Made by a program: the position numbers and the translations under genes. DNA of 8,388 nt from Chloroflexota bacterium (GTDB lineage Bacteria; Chloroflexota; Limnocylindria; Limnocylindrales; CSP1-4), in assembly GCA_013695255.1 (NCBI GenBank), contig JACDAV010000259.1, forward strand, positions 1 to 8,388. Direction: 5' to 3'. Below the pieces are notes generated by a model that made no database searches, was not told where the DNA came from, and saw nothing but the letters and a program-made list of their open reading frames with translations. Positions 5,921 through 8,388 of this stretch are shown here, in pieces. Numbering within the stretch: position 1 is the stretch's first letter; every line of letters begins with the position of its first letter.

Positions 5921-6589
5921 GTGAACACGACGGTCTGGATGCCGGACCTGAACGATTTCGAGACGGTGCTCGGCGAGGACGGGATTTCCGATCTGCTTGA
6001 GGCCCTGGCCGACGTTTCCGGCGTTCCCGGTGACCTCGTCGAATGCGGGAGCTGGCGCGGCGGCAGCGCGATGATCCTCGGCGAGGCACTGCGGCGGCAG
6101 ACGGACGCCCGGATCGTCTACGCGTGCGACTCCTACGAGGGCTTCGACCTCGAGGAGCTCAGATCGGAGCGTGAGGCGGGTCGGACGGGCGAGCCCGATG
6201 ACGCATTCGCGTCCACCTCGGTCAAGTACGTCGAGGCGAAGATCCGGGCGCGGGGCCTGGAAGGCCGGGTCGTGCCCGTGAAGGGGTACTTCGCCGAAAC
6301 ATTGGTCACGCTGGATGGTCCATTCGCGATGGCCCTCATCGACTGCGACCTGCCGGCCAGCATCCTGTTCGCCGCGCGCACGCTGTGGCCGAGGCTGAGC
6401 CCGGGTGGCCTCATGCTGTTCGACGACTACCTCAACGCGGAGCGCTTCAGCGGTGCGCGCGTGGCCGTCGACGAGTTCCGCGTGGAGCGACGAGCGGAGA
6501 TCGACGACGAGCGTCTCCAGCGGCGGCTCTATCGCGTGCGCAGGGCGGCGGGGAACTTCGAGGCTGGCGAACCGGCCACGGACCGGTAG
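5921..6589 (+). CDS. TylF-like (macrocin O-methyltransferase family) SAM-dependent methyltransferase
   Basis: The protein is 222 residues. After a short N-terminus, GVPGDLVECGSWRGGSAMI (34-52) is the SAM-binding motif I in the form typical of the TylF family. VYACDSYEGFD (66-76) supplies the acidic ribose-contact strand, and VVPVKGYFAETL (117-128) matches the family's KGxFxxTL. FAMALIDCDLPASI (135-148) and WPRLSPGGLMLFDDY (156-170) carry the acidic residues Asp141, Asp143, Asp168 and Asp169. In characterised relatives such as NovP, equivalent residues bind the Mg ion and act as base. The family's usual Tyr after the DxD (DxDxY) is Pro here. Known members O-methylate sugars of antibiotics, and many others sit in glycan loci. 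The convergent glycosyltransferase fits a sugar-modifying role, but the substrate is unknown. The start GTG 5921 is preferred because of the -10 box just upstream; ATG 5939 is possible. The 3' end overlaps the glycosyltransferase tail by 61 bases. Confidence 0.9.
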   Translation: MNTTVWMPDLNDFETVLGEDGISDLLEALADVSGVPGDLVECGSWRGGSAMILGEALRRQTDARIVYACDSYEGFDLEELRSEREAGRTGEPDDAFASTSVKYVEAKIRARGLEGRVVPVKGYFAETLVTLDGPFAMALIDCDLPASILFAARTLWPRLSPGGLMLFDDYLNAERFSGARVAVDEFRVERRAEIDDERLQRRLYRVRRAAGNFEAGEPATDR

Positions 6590-8388
6590 CGTCGGCCTGC
6601 GGTCGGCGCCGGGCGGGTCTCGCGGGACTCGATCACGTCGCGGAAGAACTCGACGAGGCCATCGGCGTGCGCGTCGAAGGTGAAGCGAGCTCGAGCGCCC
6701 CAGAAATTTGCCTGCAGGCGATCCAGGACGCCAGGCTCGTGGAGCTGCGCGCCGAGATCCTCGGTGTCGGAGAAGGACACGCCGATGTCGAGCTCATCGG
6801 CCAGCGTCTGCATCGCGACTCGTGCGCCGGCGTTGTCGAGCTGAAGCAGGGGCAGCCCTGCCGAGGCCAGCGTGGCGATGCGCGCCGGGTAGTTGAGGTC
6901 CTCCCACTTCGCCGTCCGCAGATCGCCGCCGTTCGAGCTCCGGAAGACATGCAGCCAGCCGGCGTCGTACTTCGAAAACTCGGACACCCACTCGCGCTGG
7001 TCCACGCCCGGGTGGAGGTGCAGGAAGCGCCCCGCCCGGGCCTTCGCCTCCTCGATCCAGGCCTTTGAGCCGGACTGGAAGATGTTGCCGTAGAAGTGAA
7101 CGTGGATCCTCTGTGCGGCGAGATCGGCGACCGTGCTCGGCTCCACCCCCATCAGGCGCCCCGGCACGACCGTGTGGACCTCGCCATCCACGTCCGAAAG
7201 GCGCTTTGAGGCCGGGCGGGCAAACCACTCGCGTTTCGGCAGGTCTCCGTCGAGCACCATGGCGTGTGGGTTATGACGGGTCGCCGGCACGACGGCCTCG
7301 AACCACTCCCGCGTCTCGGGGCTCGAGTAGATCTGGCCATCGGAGCGCAGATGCAGGTCGACGAGCTTGGGCCACGTGCCCTCGGCGATGCAGTGCTGGG
7401 GGCTCTCCTTGATGTGCCACACGAACGGGATTCCGGGATTGTCCGACAAGACCTCGTGTGCGAACGGCACGGTCTGCCAGTTCAGCAGCGCGTAGATGAC
7501 GTCTGGCCGGAGCTCCGACACCGCTTCGCGCCAGCCTCTTCGCGGCAGGTCGCGAACATGGCCGAATGGCTGCGGGCCCACCGCCTGGAACCAGTACGGC
7601 TCCTGGGTCCAGAGGCCGTACAACGAGTGCCCGCGTTCCTCGAGGGCGAGGACGCGCTCAGGGTTGTAGGCGAGCTCGCCGACCAGCAGGATTCGAAGCC
7701 CGTCGGCCGCCCGGGGCGTCGGTCGGCGGTCGCGAAACTCGCGGTACAACGCCACCTCGTCGATCTGGTTTCCCACGGACGAGTGGAAGCGCAGGGGTCC
7801 GGGCGGCTGGTAGCGCGAGCGATACACGTTGAGGCCACCGCCCAGCGTCTCGCGCACGATCTTGTGCCGCTGTGCCGGGTGATCCACCCACTCGCTGGTC
7901 ACGACTCCCGTCCCGACGAACGAGCCGCGGGCACGAAGGCTGGACCAGAACATCCGGTCGAGGTCGTCCGTCACCACATCATCACGTTCCAGCCAACGCT
8001 CCGGGCCCGCGCGGTGGGCCACCTGGGCGAGTTGAAGCGGGTAGCCCGCGAGCTGTCCGGTCGCGTCGTGGTTGTGCCAGTACCGAAGGCCGGAGAAGGC
8101 CAGCGCAGCTGCCGGGTGCGTGGCAAGGGCCAGGACAAGCGATTCCAGGTGCCTCGGAAAGAACTGATCATCCGATGGCAGGTACGCGATCAATGGCGCT
8201 CGGGCGCGGTCCAGCGCCAGGTTCAGGGCCGCCCCCATCCCCCGGTTCTCCGTCGAGCGGTGGTACGACACCCGGTCGTCCGTCAGGTAGGGCTCGATCA
8301 CGGACGGCGTCTCATCGCTCGACCCATCGTCGACGAGGATCAGCTCCCACGACTGAAGCGTCTGGGCCAGCAGGCCCTCGATGGCTCG
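6529..8388 (-). CDS. Two-domain glycosyltransferase: GT2 (GT-A) fused to a GT-B-like domain, N-terminus beyond the window
   Basis: The reading frame is open at the right edge; 619 residues are visible. The first ones (AIEGLLAQTLQSWELILVDD, then GSSDET) are the nucleotide-binding start of a family-2 glycosyltransferase, so only a short N-terminus is missing. ENRGMGAALNLALDRA and AYLPSDDQFFP (SDD at about 72-74, the metal/UDP-sugar acidic motif) complete the GT-A domain. After a linker ending at about 229, GLRILLVGELAYNPERVLAL begins a second, GT-B-like Rossmann domain. It includes RPDVIYALLNWQTVPFAHEV, VVPGRLMGVEPST, IHVHFYGNIF, and LNYPARIATLASAGLPLLQL near its end. The classical GT4 EX7E motif is not evident in the second half. 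Such bifunctional enzymes build polysaccharide or glycoprotein chains in the cytoplasm, but the sugars are unknown. No transmembrane segment or signal peptide is visible. The last 30 or so residues, rich in R, P and S, overlap the methyltransferase end and may be dispensable. Confidence 0.9.
   Translation of the reverse strand, partial: RAIEGLLAQTLQSWELILVDDGSSDETPSVIEPYLTDDRVSYHRSTENRGMGAALNLALDRARAPLIAYLPSDDQFFPRHLESLVLALATHPAAALAFSGLRYWHNHDATGQLAGYPLQLAQVAHRAGPERWLERDDVVTDDLDRMFWSSLRARGSFVGTGVVTSEWVDHPAQRHKIVRETLGGGLNVYRSRYQPPGPLRFHSSVGNQIDEVALYREFRDRRPTPRAADGLRILLVGELAYNPERVLALEERGHSLYGLWTQEPYWFQAVGPQPFGHVRDLPRRGWREAVSELRPDVIYALLNWQTVPFAHEVLSDNPGIPFVWHIKESPQHCIAEGTWPKLVDLHLRSDGQIYSSPETREWFEAVVPATRHNPHAMVLDGDLPKREWFARPASKRLSDVDGEVHTVVPGRLMGVEPSTVADLAAQRIHVHFYGNIFQSGSKAWIEEAKARAGRFLHLHPGVDQREWVSEFSKYDAGWLHVFRSSNGGDLRTAKWEDLNYPARIATLASAGLPLLQLDNAGARVAMQTLADELDIGVSFSDTEDLGAQLHEPGVLDRLQANFWGARARFTFDAHADGLVEFFRDVIESRETRPAPTAGRRYRSVAGSPASKFPAALRTR

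Noticed and set aside
5901..6089. 143-residue version of the LuxR protein starting at GTG 6089
   Set aside because: The added 60-odd residues are arginine-rich and antisense to the methyltransferase SAM-binding region. They show no receiver-domain features.
6571..6587. Possible terminator ACCGG...CCGGT at the end of the methyltransferase
   Set aside because: The stem is only 5 bp with a 7-nt loop and no U-tract, too weak to call.

Overview
This is a GC-rich bacterial chromosomal segment with strong third-position G/C bias. That bias produces long spurious open frames opposite the real genes. The gene style suggests a high-GC soil or environmental lineage such as Actinomycetota or a GC-rich Chloroflexota group: an ArsR/SRPBCC pair, an XRE–NB-ARC–TPR regulator, a NarL/LuxR-type domain closest in feel to actinobacterial response regulators, and a probable leaderless GTG start. 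I cannot place it more precisely from sequence alone. No rRNA, tRNA, CRISPR array, insertion sequence, integrase or phage gene was seen.

Layout. Bases 1-903 (+) hold a two-gene unit: an ArsR-family repressor followed by an AHSA1/SRPBCC small-molecule-binding protein. A perfect 12-bp palindrome lies just in front of it. A strong hairpin at 938-970 separates this unit from a convergent minus-strand block with a two-CBS-domain protein (974-1408) and a large XRE–NB-ARC–TPR (STAND) regulator (1470-3851). A 126-bp divergent intergenic region then leads to a plus-strand pair: a SnoaL-like/ester-cyclase-type protein (3978-4409) and an M20D-family metallo-amidohydrolase (about 4444-5622). Facing it is a LuxR-type helix-turn-helix domain without a start codon or receiver domain (5658-about 5900, minus), most simply a 5'-truncated response regulator. 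Next are a TylF-like SAM-dependent methyltransferase (5921-6589, +) and, converging on it with a 61-bp tail overlap, a two-domain glycosyltransferase (6529 to beyond 8388, minus) that runs off the right edge.

How the genes may work together. The ArsR/AHSA1 pair looks like a self-contained autoregulated unit. The STAND regulator is divergent from the SnoaL/amidohydrolase pair, so that pair is its most obvious candidate target; this is inference. The methyltransferase and glycosyltransferase are compatible with the edge of a glycan or surface-polysaccharide modification locus continuing to the right. Nothing in the window clearly amounts to an undescribed system. The points most worth a second look are the STAND regulator and its divergent region, the GT-A/GT-B fusion, the LuxR remnant at the methyltransferase promoter, and the start region of the amidohydrolase.
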